A DNA stretch of 48,914 nt from CAYRUP01 sp964578975. GTDB lineage: Bacteria > Pseudomonadota > Gammaproteobacteria > DSM-16500. Each line of letters opens with the position of its first letter. The stretch's first letter is position 1. Below are positions 38,465 to 46,944 of the stretch, piece after piece. The translations under genes and the position numbers were made by a program. Under the pieces are notes generated by a model, which saw only the letters and a program-made list of their open reading frames with translations, was not told the DNA's origin and searched no databases. Location of the stretch: assembly GCA_964578975.1 (NCBI GenBank), contig CAZOFA010000005.1:1-48914 (forward strand), in the 5' to 3' direction.

Positions 38465-39349
38465 ATGGCAATCACCGCAGCACAAGTGAAAGAATTACGC
38501 GAGCGCACGGGCGCCGGGATGATGGAATGCAAAAAAGCATTAGAAGCAGCCCACGGTGAAATGGAAAGTGCGATCGAAGAATTACGTAAAACAGGTCAAG
38601 CAAAAGCCGCAAAAAAAGCAAGTCGTGTTGCAGCAGAAGGCATCATTCTCGTGAAAATGGCACAGAGTGGTGAGCATGCTGTGATGGTCGAAATCAATTG
38701 CGAAACAGATTTCGTGGGACGCGACGAAAACTTTTTAGCGTTTGCCGATGCAGTTGCAAAAACTGCATTAGCCGCCAAAGCACACGATGTATCTGCATTG
38801 ATGAGTTTACCTTTGCAAGGGTCAACAATGAATGTCGATGATGCACGTAAAGCACTTATCTCAAAAGTAGGCGAAAACATTAATGTCAGACGCCTCACTG
38901 CTGCTCATTCGAAAGCGTCCACACTGGGAACCTATACACACAGTGGGCGGATTGGCGTCATTGTTGAATTAGATGGCGGTAATCAAGAATTAGCCAGAGA
39001 CATTGCGATGCATATTGCAGCCAGCAAACCGTTGGTGGTGGCGCCAAGCGATGTTCCTGCTGATCTCGTTGCCAAAGAAAAAGAAATTTATGTGGCGCAA
39101 GCGTCAGGCAGTGGCAAATCGCCCGATATTATTGAAAAAATGGTGCAGGGTAAACTTAAAAAATTCTTGGATGAAATTAGTTTACTGGGCCAACCCTTTG
39201 TGAAAGATCCTGATATATTGATATCCAACTTACTCAGCAAAAATCGTGCTAAAGTGATTCGTTTTACGCGTTTTGAAGTGGGTGAGGGGATTGAAAAAGA
39301 CAAGGAAGATTTTGTTGAAGCAGTGATGGCGCAAGTTCACGGTAGCTAA
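38465..39349 (+). CDS. tsf: Elongation factor Ts
   Basis: EF-Ts is the guanine-nucleotide exchange factor for EF-Tu. The 294-residue protein starts MAITAAQVKELRERTGAGMMECKKAL, with the N-terminal UBA-like domain. Core motifs include the conserved VEINCETDFVGRDENF and the MHIAASKP and QPFVKD segments. ATG 38465 is chosen over an adjacent GTG because the mature N-terminus matches the family and GGGAG is well placed. It lies 22 nt after rpsB. Confidence 0.98.
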   Translation: MAITAAQVKELRERTGAGMMECKKALEAAHGEMESAIEELRKTGQAKAAKKASRVAAEGIILVKMAQSGEHAVMVEINCETDFVGRDENFLAFADAVAKTALAAKAHDVSALMSLPLQGSTMNVDDARKALISKVGENINVRRLTAAHSKASTLGTYTHSGRIGVIVELDGGNQELARDIAMHIAASKPLVVAPSDVPADLVAKEKEIYVAQASGSGKSPDIIEKMVQGKLKKFLDEISLLGQPFVKDPDILISNLLSKNRAKVIRFTRFEVGEGIEKDKEDFVEAVMAQVHGS

Positions 39350-39356
39350 TGGACTT

Positions 39357-39384
39357 ATGTTATCCCCGCCCGCGGGGATAACAT
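39357..39384 (+). other. Perfect 12-bp hairpin between tsf and pyrH
   Basis: ATGTTATCCCCG (39357-39368) and CGGGGATAACAT (39373-39384) form a perfect 12-bp stem with a CCCG loop, 22 nt before the pyrH ATG. No T tract follows. It could partly terminate rpsB-tsf transcripts or protect the 3' end after processing, lowering pyrH expression. Its GGGGAT core resembles the repeat at 45355-45436. Confidence 0.7.
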
Positions 39385-39405
39385 GTATCAGAGGAAATCA
39401 AAATC

Positions 39406-40152
39406 ATGAGTCAAGGATCACAGTCTCAGAAAAAAACCGCCTATCAACGCATCTTGCTCAAATTGAGCGGTGAAGCATTGCAGGGCGATCATCTTTTTGG
39501 TATCGATCAAGGCAAACTTTCACGCATCAGCAATGAAATTGCAAATGTCGTCAAGCTGGGCGTGCAAGTTGGATTAGTGATTGGTGGTGGAAATTTAATT
39601 CGTGGCGCTGAACTGTATACCACTGGCTTTGATCGCATTACTGGCGATCAAATGGGTATGCTCGCAACCGTGATTAATGGATTAGCCTTGCGTGATGCGC
39701 TGGAACAAAAATCGATGACGGTGAATTTGATGTCAGCCTTGTCAATTCCAGGGCTGGTTGAGTGTTACGATCGTAACAAAGCCAAGAAAAAATTAGCCAA
39801 AGGCCATGTGGTTATTTTTGTGGGTGGTACGGGCAATCCGTTAGTCACCACCGATTCTGCCGCTGCGCTGCGTGGTATTGAAGTCAACGCCGATATCGTG
39901 CTAAAAGCTACAAAAGTAGATGGTGTATTTGCTGCAGATCCTGTTAAAAATCCTAAAGCAGAACGTTATGAATCCTTAACTTATGATGAAGTGTTGGAAC
40001 AACGTTTAGGTGTCATGGATCTTAACGCTATTATTTTATGTCGTGATAATGCTTTGCCATTGCGTGTGTTTAATATGAATAAACAAGATGCATTACAACG
40101 CATTGTGTTGGGTGATGATGTGGGCACATTATTGAAAGCGGAGACGAAATGA
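39406..40152 (+). CDS. pyrH: UMP kinase (uridylate kinase)
   Basis: PyrH phosphorylates UMP to UDP in pyrimidine synthesis. The 248-residue protein of the amino-acid-kinase fold has RILLKLSGEALQGD, VIGGGNLIRGA, ITGDQMGMLATVINGLAL, VIFVGGTGNPLVTTDSAAALR and ATKVDGVFAADPVKNP, all diagnostic. It has a few extra N-terminal residues relative to E. coli (241). GAGGAAATC before the ATG is a fair ribosome-binding site. Confidence 0.98.
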   Translation: MSQGSQSQKKTAYQRILLKLSGEALQGDHLFGIDQGKLSRISNEIANVVKLGVQVGLVIGGGNLIRGAELYTTGFDRITGDQMGMLATVINGLALRDALEQKSMTVNLMSALSIPGLVECYDRNKAKKKLAKGHVVIFVGGTGNPLVTTDSAAALRGIEVNADIVLKATKVDGVFAADPVKNPKAERYESLTYDEVLEQRLGVMDLNAIILCRDNALPLRVFNMNKQDALQRIVLGDDVGTLLKAETK

Positions 40153-40153
40153 A

Positions 40154-40708
40154 ATGCAGAAAATGTTAAAAGATGCTGAAACACGTATGCAAAAAAGTAT
40201 TGAAGCATTCAAATATGAAATGTCAAAGTTAAGAACGGGCCGCGCCCATCCCAGTTTGTTGGAACATCTTCGCGTCGATTACTATGGAAATGAAACACCT
40301 TTAAATCAAGTTGCCAATGTCACCGTCGGTGATGCACGTACGTTAGTGATTACGCCGTGGGAAAAACGCATGATTTCCGTGATTGAAAAAGCAATCATGA
40401 CTTCTGATCTTGGATTAAATCCTGCAACGTCGAGCGATGTGATTCGAGTTCCGTTGCCTGCATTAACAGAAGAACGTCGTAAGGATTTAACTAAAATTGT
40501 ACGTAATGAAGCTGAAAATGCACGAGTTAGCATTCGCAATGCGCGTCGTGATGCAAACAATGCATTAAAAGAAGCATTGAAAAATAAAGAAATGCCTGAA
40601 GATGAAGAACGTCGCATGGCGGATGCCGTGCAGAAATTAACAGACAAATATATTGCAGAAGTCGATCAGTTACTGGCTGCAAAAGAAACGGATTTAATGG
40701 CGATTTGA
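40154..40708 (+). CDS. frr: Ribosome recycling factor
   Basis: RRF, with EF-G, splits the post-termination ribosome. The 184-residue protein has KSIEAFKYEMSKLRTGRAHPSLLE, VDYYGNETPLNQVANVTV, TPWEKRMISVIEKAI and the C-terminal RRDANNALKEALKNKEMPEDEERR, all conserved. GGAG (40140-40143) fits ATG 40154; an internal ATG three codons on is also possible. The start lies 1 nt after the pyrH stop. Confidence 0.97.
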   Translation: MQKMLKDAETRMQKSIEAFKYEMSKLRTGRAHPSLLEHLRVDYYGNETPLNQVANVTVGDARTLVITPWEKRMISVIEKAIMTSDLGLNPATSSDVIRVPLPALTEERRKDLTKIVRNEAENARVSIRNARRDANNALKEALKNKEMPEDEERRMADAVQKLTDKYIAEVDQLLAAKETDLMAI

Positions 40709-41445
40709 TGAGTGATATGACGTTACCAAGACATATTGCGATCATTATGGATGGCAATGGCCGTTGGGCGAAACAGCGATTTTTGCCGCGTTTCGCGGGT
40801 CATAAAGCAGGTGTTGAGGCGATACGAGAAATCGTGAAAGCCTGTGTCAGAAAAAAAATTGAAGTGCTAACATTGTTTGCTTTCAGCAGTGAAAATTGGC
40901 GCCGACCGATCAAAGAAGTCAGTTTTCTCATGAAATTATTTTTATCCGCTCTCGAGCGTGAAGCAAAAAAATTACATGAGCAAAATATTCAGTTGCGTGT
41001 AATTGGCGATCGATCGCGTTTTGGAGAAGAGTTACGTCAATATATGCTAGACGCGGAAGCACTTACCGCGCAAAATACTGGGCTTAAATTGGTGATCGCA
41101 GCCAATTATGGTGGGCAATGGGATATTTGTGAAGCCGTGAGGAAGATCGCGATTGATGTTGAGCAAGGTCGCTTAACCAGTGCTCAAATCAAGACAGATT
41201 TAATTGCGGAAAAACTGACATTGTCTGATTTGCCCGCGCCTGATCTTTTTATTCGAACCAGTGGCGAGCAACGCATCAGTAATTTTTTATTATGGCAACT
41301 CGCTTATGCGGAACTGTATTTTACAAATGTGTATTGGCCTGATTTTACGACGGAAGAATTAGAAAAAGCGCTGGCATTTTATGTCAATCGCGAACGTCGT
41401 TTTGGTTATACGAGCGAACAAATTAGAGCGGATGATCATGCTTAA
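40708..41445 (+). CDS. uppS: Undecaprenyl diphosphate synthase (Z-prenyltransferase)
   Basis: UppS adds eight isoprene units to farnesyl diphosphate to make the C55 carrier for peptidoglycan and LPS. The 245-residue protein has IIMDGNGRWAKQR with the catalytic Asp, the HKAGVEAIREIV segment, LTLFAFSSENWRRP, and the C-terminal LFIRTSGEQRISNFLLWQLAYAELYF. ATG 40708 overlaps the frr stop by 1 nt (TGATG). Confidence 0.98.
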   Translation: MSDMTLPRHIAIIMDGNGRWAKQRFLPRFAGHKAGVEAIREIVKACVRKKIEVLTLFAFSSENWRRPIKEVSFLMKLFLSALEREAKKLHEQNIQLRVIGDRSRFGEELRQYMLDAEALTAQNTGLKLVIAANYGGQWDICEAVRKIAIDVEQGRLTSAQIKTDLIAEKLTLSDLPAPDLFIRTSGEQRISNFLLWQLAYAELYFTNVYWPDFTTEELEKALAFYVNRERRFGYTSEQIRADDHA

Positions 41446-42244
41446 ATATCGAATTTTAACTGCAATTATATTAATCCCGCTTTTCATTGCGCTGTTATTT
41501 GAACTTCCGCCCGGATGGTTTTGTATCCTCACGAGTGCAGTTGTTCTTTGGGGCGCTTTTGAATGGTCTTCATTCATGGGAATCAAACGTTTTCCGTTTA
41601 CGTTAATTTATCCATTGCTCATGGTATTTATATTATTTGCCTCGATGTGGTTATATATTCCGAATGTGATGATCGCCGCTTTCGTGTGGTGGTTATTGAG
41701 TTTAATTTTGATTGTCCTCTATCCCAAGACAAGCCGTGCCTGGGGACAAAGTAAAATCGTACGTGGATTAATGGGCGTGATGGTTTTGGTGCCGAGTTGG
41801 TTGGCCATTAATTTTATTCGTAATATTCCTGATAATGGCGTTTTTATCCTGTTATTTTTGTTTGTATTAATTTGGGGTGCGGATTCTGCCGCTTACTTTA
41901 CCGGAAAATTATGCGGCAAACATAAATTAATACCGCGCGTGAGCCCTGGTAAAACCTGGGAAGGTTTAATCGGTGCATTAATTCTCACACTGATCATCAC
42001 GGCGTTGGCGTTATGGTTAACACATACTTCTTCTCTCATTTGGGTACGTGCTTTTGCGATTAGTATTATCACCATTTTATTTTCGATCGTGGGGGATTTA
42101 TTTGAGAGTATGTTAAAACGTAATGAAGATTTGAAGGATTCAGGTCATCTATTACCAGGTCATGGCGGCATTCTTGACCGAATTGACAGCTTAACTGCAG
42201 CAGCGCCTGTGTTTTTATTCGCCGCACTTTTTTTGCATAGTTGA
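41438..42244 (+). CDS. cdsA: Phosphatidate cytidylyltransferase CdsA
   Basis: CdsA makes CDP-diacylglycerol from phosphatidate and CTP, the branch point of phospholipid synthesis. The ~268-residue membrane protein has seven to eight hydrophobic segments and the signature SPGKTWEGLIGALI, followed by SIVGDLFESMLKRNEDLKDSGHLLPGHGGILDRIDSL. ATG 41438 (MLKYRILTAIIL) matches the family start; an ATG two codons earlier is possible. It overlaps uppS by 8 nt. The usual dxr and rseP do not follow. Confidence 0.96.
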   Translation: MLKYRILTAIILIPLFIALLFELPPGWFCILTSAVVLWGAFEWSSFMGIKRFPFTLIYPLLMVFILFASMWLYIPNVMIAAFVWWLLSLILIVLYPKTSRAWGQSKIVRGLMGVMVLVPSWLAINFIRNIPDNGVFILLFLFVLIWGADSAAYFTGKLCGKHKLIPRVSPGKTWEGLIGALILTLIITALALWLTHTSSLIWVRAFAISIITILFSIVGDLFESMLKRNEDLKDSGHLLPGHGGILDRIDSLTAAAPVFLFAALFLHS

Positions 42245-42260
42245 TTGACGTAAACGTAAT

Positions 42261-42296
42261 CGTCATTGCGAGGAGCGCAGCGACGAAGCAATCCAG
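42261..42296. repeat. Single arm of family-A repeat at the cdsA-bamA junction
   Basis: This 36-nt segment matches one arm of the family-A element (CGTCATTGCGAG, then GCAGCGACGAAGCAATCCAG). The centre and the second arm are missing. It lies 16 nt after cdsA. The remaining 65 nt before bamA show no gene. A solo arm suggests a decayed or recombined copy. Confidence 0.8.
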
Positions 42297-42376
42297 AGTA
42301 CAAACACAGTGCTTGATCCAACCACCAAAAGTCAGGATAATTGGCGCTCGTTTTATGAGGCGTGAGTATAAAAAAA

Positions 42377-44698
42377 ATGGTCACTATGAAAAAACAAATT
42401 ATAATATTTTTATTCTTTTTCAATTTGCTCATGAGCAGTCTTTGTCATGCCGAATCATTTGTCGTTCGAAAAATTAACGTCGAAGGCTTACAACGTGTTT
42501 CAGAAGACACTGTTTATTCCTATCTGCCTATTCACACAGGTCAAACATTAACCTCGGAAAAAACCGGTGCAATTATCAGCGCACTTTACCAAACAGGTTT
42601 TTTTGAACATATTGCACTGACGCGTTCCGGCAATACATTAGTGATCAGAGTGGTAGAACGTCCGACCATCGGCCAACTGAAAGTGTCAGGCAACTCGAGC
42701 ATTCCCACCGATAAACTGACCTCAGTCATGAAGGGTGTTGGTATTGCGGAAGGACGAGTATTTAATGATGTGACGTTAGAAAAAATAAAACAAAGTTTGC
42801 TTGATCAATATTACAATGTCGGTCGTTATAATGCGCGCGTCAATGTGACGGTGACACCGATGGATCGCAATCGCGTGAAGATCACGATTGATATTTCCGA
42901 AGGATTAATTGCAAAAGTCAGACAAATTAATTTAATTGGCAATCATGTTTTCAGTGAACGCATTCTGGATAAACAACTGGATTTGACCACGCCTGGCGTG
43001 ATTACTTTTTTCACCCAAACGGATCGTTACTCTCAAGAAAAATTAGATTCCAGTCTTGACAAATTACGCAATTATTACATGGATCGAGGCTATCTGAAAT
43101 TTACCGTGAAATCTTCTCAAGTGTCAGTCACACCTGATCGAAAATCCATTTACCTAACCATTGTGATTGATGAAGGTGTGCCGTATACCGTGAAGGGCGT
43201 CAACATTACTGGCACCACGATTTTACCGCGTGAAGAATTATTGAAAAAAGTAAATATTCAGCCGGGCAGCACATTTTCACGTCAGACAACAGTCGATGGA
43301 GAAAAAGCCATTAGTGATGCGTTGGGTCGTGAGGGATATATTTTTACCACAGTCAGTTTAAAACCCAACGTTGATGAAAAAAATAAACAAGTTTTTTTAA
43401 CCTATGATGTCAAACCCGGTAAACGTGCGTACGTGCGTCATATTTATTTTATTGATAACACAAAAACAAATGACGAAGCATTGCGTCGCGAACTGATGCA
43501 AATGGAAGGCGCGCCAGTCTCAACCGAAAAATTAGATGAATCCAAACATCGCCTCAGTTTATTACCGTATATTCGTAATGTGGATATGGGCGTAGAACCG
43601 ATTGCAGGGACGGATGATACGGTGGATGTCAGTTATAAAGTGACAGAAGAAAATGCTGCACAAGCGACATTTAGTATTGGATATTCTCAATTAGATCACT
43701 TAATTTTAGGCGCGGGATTAAATCAAAAGAATTTTCTCGGTACCGGCAAAACATTAGGCTTAAATTTTTCACACAGTCGCTATCAACAATTTTACGGCAT
43801 CAACTACATGGATCCGTATTATACGACCAGTGGCATTAGCCGCAGTATCAATCTCTCGGTCTCAAAAACGGATCCGAGTGCAGCCGATTTAACGCGCAGT
43901 TATACCAGTGATCAATATGCCGCGTCTGTCATTTACGGCATCCCGTTGGGACAAGAAAAAAATGTCATTAACACGTTACAGTTGGGTTATGGTTTGGAAA
44001 AAACCTTAGTCACACTGTCTAATCAAGTGTCGCAACAGGTGAACAATTTTGTGGCGCAGCATGGACGTAATTTCCAGCAAGTCGATTTGATTATGGGTCT
44101 TTCACGCGATGGTCGGGATAAAGCAATTTTCCCCACGCAAGGTGCGCTACAGACATTGAGTGCCAACTTATATCTACCCATTACAGGTAGCTCCCTTAAA
44201 TACTATACCTTGGGGTATAGCGGGCGATGGTATCATCCATTAGTGGGCAAATTTATTGCAAGTGCTCGGGGTGATTTAGGTTATGGCAATTCGTTTACCG
44301 GTCCGTTGAATTATCCCTTCTTTAAGAACTTTTATGCGGGTGGTATGGACTCCGTACGGGGTTATCAGGGCAATACCTTGGGTCCAAAAGATTCGAATGG
44401 CGACCCATCAGGCGGCAATGCCTTGATCGATGGGGGGCTTGGTATTATATTCCCCAATTATATTTCTGATAATTTGCGCACCTCGCTTTTCCTCGATGGT
44501 GGTAATGTTTATAATACCTACAATAATAAGCGTTTTGCGGGAACAGGTTCGGGTGGCCCTCGTTATGCAACAGGTCTGGAAGCCGATTGGTTGACTCCGT
44601 TAGGCTTAATTGATTTGAGTGTCGCGAAAGCATTAAATCCGCAACCCGGTGATAGTAGGGAATTTTTCCAATTTGCACTAGGTGCTAATTTTGGATAA
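42377..44698 (+). CDS. bamA: Outer-membrane protein assembly factor BamA
   Basis: BamA is the core of the complex that folds barrels into the outer membrane (LptD, TamA, the porin and FadL-type proteins here would be clients). It has about 773 residues from ATG 42377. Elements are a signal peptide (ending SLCHA), five POTRA domains (about 25-425, starting VRKINVEGLQRVSEDTV), and a 16-strand barrel with the conserved YAGGMDSVRGYQGNTLGP of the lid loop. The last strand ends QFALGANFG. Three starts are in reach (GTG 42362, ATG 42377, ATG 42386). The middle one is preferred because GAG at 42364-42366 is placed 10 nt ahead; MKKQIIIFLF would begin at the last. Confidence 0.96.
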   Translation: MVTMKKQIIIFLFFFNLLMSSLCHAESFVVRKINVEGLQRVSEDTVYSYLPIHTGQTLTSEKTGAIISALYQTGFFEHIALTRSGNTLVIRVVERPTIGQLKVSGNSSIPTDKLTSVMKGVGIAEGRVFNDVTLEKIKQSLLDQYYNVGRYNARVNVTVTPMDRNRVKITIDISEGLIAKVRQINLIGNHVFSERILDKQLDLTTPGVITFFTQTDRYSQEKLDSSLDKLRNYYMDRGYLKFTVKSSQVSVTPDRKSIYLTIVIDEGVPYTVKGVNITGTTILPREELLKKVNIQPGSTFSRQTTVDGEKAISDALGREGYIFTTVSLKPNVDEKNKQVFLTYDVKPGKRAYVRHIYFIDNTKTNDEALRRELMQMEGAPVSTEKLDESKHRLSLLPYIRNVDMGVEPIAGTDDTVDVSYKVTEENAAQATFSIGYSQLDHLILGAGLNQKNFLGTGKTLGLNFSHSRYQQFYGINYMDPYYTTSGISRSINLSVSKTDPSAADLTRSYTSDQYAASVIYGIPLGQEKNVINTLQLGYGLEKTLVTLSNQVSQQVNNFVAQHGRNFQQVDLIMGLSRDGRDKAIFPTQGALQTLSANLYLPITGSSLKYYTLGYSGRWYHPLVGKFIASARGDLGYGNSFTGPLNYPFFKNFYAGGMDSVRGYQGNTLGPKDSNGDPSGGNALIDGGLGIIFPNYISDNLRTSLFLDGGNVYNTYNNKRFAGTGSGGPRYATGLEADWLTPLGLIDLSVAKALNPQPGDSREFFQFALGANFG

Positions 44699-44771
44699 AC
44701 ATGACATACTATTGCTCCGTAACTGGTTTAGTTTATAGAGGAAATATTTTTTAATTAATTTGGAGAAAATT

Positions 44772-45293
44772 ATGAAGAAGGTCTTGGCAATTGTGAGTTC
44801 TGTTTTATTGATTGGTGGTACTGCAGCTTATGCAGCTGATAAAGCTTCCGCTACTCAACCAGTTATTGCTGTTGTCAATGTGCAACAGATTTTCCTGCAA
44901 TCTCCTAAAATTGCTTCTTTAAATAAAAAATTACAAACAGATTTTAAAGGACGTCAGGAAAAATTAGTCGCAGCACAAAAATCATGGCAAGGTGAAGTGG
45001 ATAAATTCGAAAAAGAATCACCCACCATGAATCAAAAAGAAAAAGATGCAGCGCAGAAAAAAATTGCTGACGATAAAGCATCTTTAACGAAAGACGCGAC
45101 TGATTTTCAACAAGACTTGAGCAAAGAACAAAATAGAATTATGAAAGATGTTTTAGCTCAATTAAACAATGTTATTTCAGGTATTGCGAAGAAAAATAGT
45201 TATTCACTTGTATTAGATGCGCAAGCGGTTGTGTACGCAAGTGACAGCGCTGACATCACAAAACAAGTCGCTAGCGAATTTGATAAGAAATAA
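44772..45293 (+). CDS. skp: Periplasmic chaperone Skp/OmpH
   Basis: Skp is a trimeric periplasmic holdase that carries unfolded barrels to BamA. It has 173 residues from ATG 44772 (TGGAGA at 44760-44765 is the ribosome-binding site; an ATG upstream would overlap it). The signal peptide ends at YAA or nearby. The mature protein starts with the family IAVVNVQQIF, followed by long helical arms rich in Lys, Gln and Glu (about 55-130). A stretch with YSLVLDAQAVVYA near the end is also typical. It follows bamA as usual and is followed by an intrinsic terminator. Confidence 0.93.
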   Translation: MKKVLAIVSSVLLIGGTAAYAADKASATQPVIAVVNVQQIFLQSPKIASLNKKLQTDFKGRQEKLVAAQKSWQGEVDKFEKESPTMNQKEKDAAQKKIADDKASLTKDATDFQQDLSKEQNRIMKDVLAQLNNVISGIAKKNSYSLVLDAQAVVYASDSADITKQVASEFDKK

Positions 45294-45309
45294 CTGAAAA
45301 AATCGTGTT

Positions 45310-45348
45310 ATCAAAAGGCCAGGACAAATTCTTGGCCTTTTGATTTTT
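45310..45348 (+). terminator. Rho-independent terminator after skp
   Basis: The 12-nt arms ATCAAAAGGCCA (45310-45321) and TGGCCTTTTGAT (45333-45344) pair perfectly around an 11-nt loop, with TTTTT in 45344-45348. It begins 16 nt after the skp stop. It should end the bamA-skp transcript, so lpxD-lpxB need their own promoter. Confidence 0.85.
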
Positions 45349-45354
45349 AACTCA

Positions 45355-45436
45355 GTGTCATCCCCGTGGTTCAGTGTCATCTTCGCGAAGGCGGGGATCT
45401 ATTCTGCATGGATCCCCGCCTTCGCGGGGATGACAC
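45355..45436. repeat. Nested palindromic repeat (family C) upstream of lpxD
   Basis: The inner arms 45385-45399 and 45411-45425 are perfect 15-nt complements with an 11-nt loop. The outer arms, TGTCATCCCCG (45356-45366) and CGGGGATGACA (45425-45435), pair too, so the whole is a nested hairpin. Its GTCATCCCCGC and GCGAAGGCGGGGATC parts are a widespread type of proteobacterial interspersed repeat. It ends 19 nt before the lpxD start. Confidence 0.85.
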
Positions 45437-45454
45437 AAAATGAGATTGGTTATA

Positions 45455-46489
45455 ATGCAAAAACAGTATACATTAGCACAACTAAGCGAGGGGTTAGGCG
45501 TTACGATTCAAGGCGATGCTTCTTGTCTCATCGAAGGTGTTTGTACCATTCAAGAGGCGAGAAAAGGGCGTATCGCATTTTTGATGAATCCGTTATACAA
45601 AAAGTATTTACCGACAAGCAAAGCATCAGCGGTGATTTTGACCGCGGAAGATGCGGTTGAATGTAATACGAATGCAGTGATTTCCCCTGATCCTTATTAC
45701 ACTTATACGCAAATCGCCAAATTTTTTGATGATCGCCCATCAGTTAAACCCGGCATTCATCCGAGCGCCGTGATTGGTCAGCACTGTGAAATTGATCCAG
45801 AGGCCGCTATCGGGGCGAATTGTGTCATAAATGATAATGTCAAAATTAAAGCAGGTGCTATAATAGGCCCCGGTTGCGTGATTGGTGAATTTTCCGAGAT
45901 AGGCGAAAATTCTCGATTAGATGCACGTGTCGTGCTCTATCACAAGATCAAGATTGGCAAACGCGTGATCATTGCAAGCGGCGTCGTGATTGGCAGCGAT
46001 GGTTTTGGTATCGCAAAACACAAAGGTCAATGGCATAAAGTGCCGCAATTAGGCACGGTGATTATTGAAGATGATGTTGAAATTGGCGCTAATACCACGG
46101 TTGATCGCGGTGCGATTGACAATACGGTTATTGCCGCAGGGGTTAAATTGGATAACCTCATCCAAGTGGGCCACAACGTGCGAATTGGAAAGAATACGGC
46201 AATCGCAGGCTGTGTCGGTATTTCAGGAAGTACAACGATCGGGAGTAATTGCCTGGTTGGCGGCCAATCCGGTTTTGCAGGACATATCACCATTGCCGAT
46301 AATGTTGTGGTGACAGGTGGCACGGAAGTCACTAAATCAATTCGTGAACCAGGAGTTTATTCATCAGGGCTTGGTGGTTTAGTCACCAATTTAGAATGGC
46401 GCAAAAATTCAGCTCGATTTCATCGACTGGAACGGCTAATAGAACGCGTGAAAATGCTTGAAGACTTAATAGAGAGAAAAGAAACATGA
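45455..46489 (+). CDS. lpxD: UDP-3-O-acyl-glucosamine N-acyltransferase LpxD
   Basis: LpxD adds the second 3-hydroxyacyl chain (to N2) of UDP-3-O-acyl-GlcN in lipid A synthesis, using acyl-ACP. The ~344-residue protein has an N-terminal uridine-binding domain (YTLAQLSEGLGVTIQGD, GRIAFLMNPLYKKYL), then a left-handed beta-helix of hexapeptide repeats (I-G-x-x pattern, about 105-310). DNLIQVGHNVRIGKNTAIAGCVGISG and its catalytic His are conserved. ATG 45455 matches the family start; ATG 45440 would add five residues. The upstream AT-rich TATAAT (45451-45456) overlaps the start and is probably coincidental. The ribosome-binding site is weak. It overlaps fabZ by 4 nt. Confidence 0.96.
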   Translation: MQKQYTLAQLSEGLGVTIQGDASCLIEGVCTIQEARKGRIAFLMNPLYKKYLPTSKASAVILTAEDAVECNTNAVISPDPYYTYTQIAKFFDDRPSVKPGIHPSAVIGQHCEIDPEAAIGANCVINDNVKIKAGAIIGPGCVIGEFSEIGENSRLDARVVLYHKIKIGKRVIIASGVVIGSDGFGIAKHKGQWHKVPQLGTVIIEDDVEIGANTTVDRGAIDNTVIAAGVKLDNLIQVGHNVRIGKNTAIAGCVGISGSTTIGSNCLVGGQSGFAGHITIADNVVVTGGTEVTKSIREPGVYSSGLGGLVTNLEWRKNSARFHRLERLIERVKMLEDLIERKET

Positions 46490-46944
46490 AAGGTGTAATG
46501 GATATTCATGAAATATTAAAATATTTACCTCATCGCTCACCCTTTCTGCTGATTGATCGGGTGCTTGAAATTAAAGAAGGCGAATCGATTGTTGCACTCA
46601 AAAATGTGACGATGAATGAACCTTTTTTTGTCGGCCATTTTCCAGGATTACCTGTTATGCCAGGTGTATTAATTCTTGAAGCATTAGCACAAGCAGCGGG
46701 CGTACTTGCTTATAAATCCACAAATACCACACCAAGTGATGGAACACTTTATTTGTTTGCTGGAATAGATAATGCGCGATTTCGTCGAGTGGTTGAGCCC
46801 GGCGATCAACTTCGTTTAGAAGTGAAATTATTACGTTCCAAAAAGGAAATTTGGAAATTAGCGGGCGCGGCGTATGTCGATGGTGACTTAGTTTGTGCCG
46901 CGGAGTTAATTAGTGCACGGAGAGGATCGTCCAGTGATTCATAA
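46486..46944 (+). CDS. fabZ: 3-hydroxyacyl-ACP dehydratase FabZ
   Basis: FabZ dehydrates 3-hydroxyacyl-ACP in fatty-acid elongation and competes with LpxA/LpxD for the same substrate pool. The 152-residue hotdog protein has the catalytic His51 and Glu65 in FFVGHFPGLPVMPGVLILEALAQAAG, LPHRSPFLLIDRVLE, and NARFRRVVEPGDQLRLEV. Its start overlaps the lpxD stop by 4 nt (ATGA). Confidence 0.97.
   Translation: MKGVMDIHEILKYLPHRSPFLLIDRVLEIKEGESIVALKNVTMNEPFFVGHFPGLPVMPGVLILEALAQAAGVLAYKSTNTTPSDGTLYLFAGIDNARFRRVVEPGDQLRLEVKLLRSKKEIWKLAGAAYVDGDLVCAAELISARRGSSSDS

Noticed and set aside
45340..45660. 106-residue frame across the family-C repeat into lpxD
   Set aside because: It begins in the skp terminator, translates repeat DNA, and overlaps lpxD in another frame.
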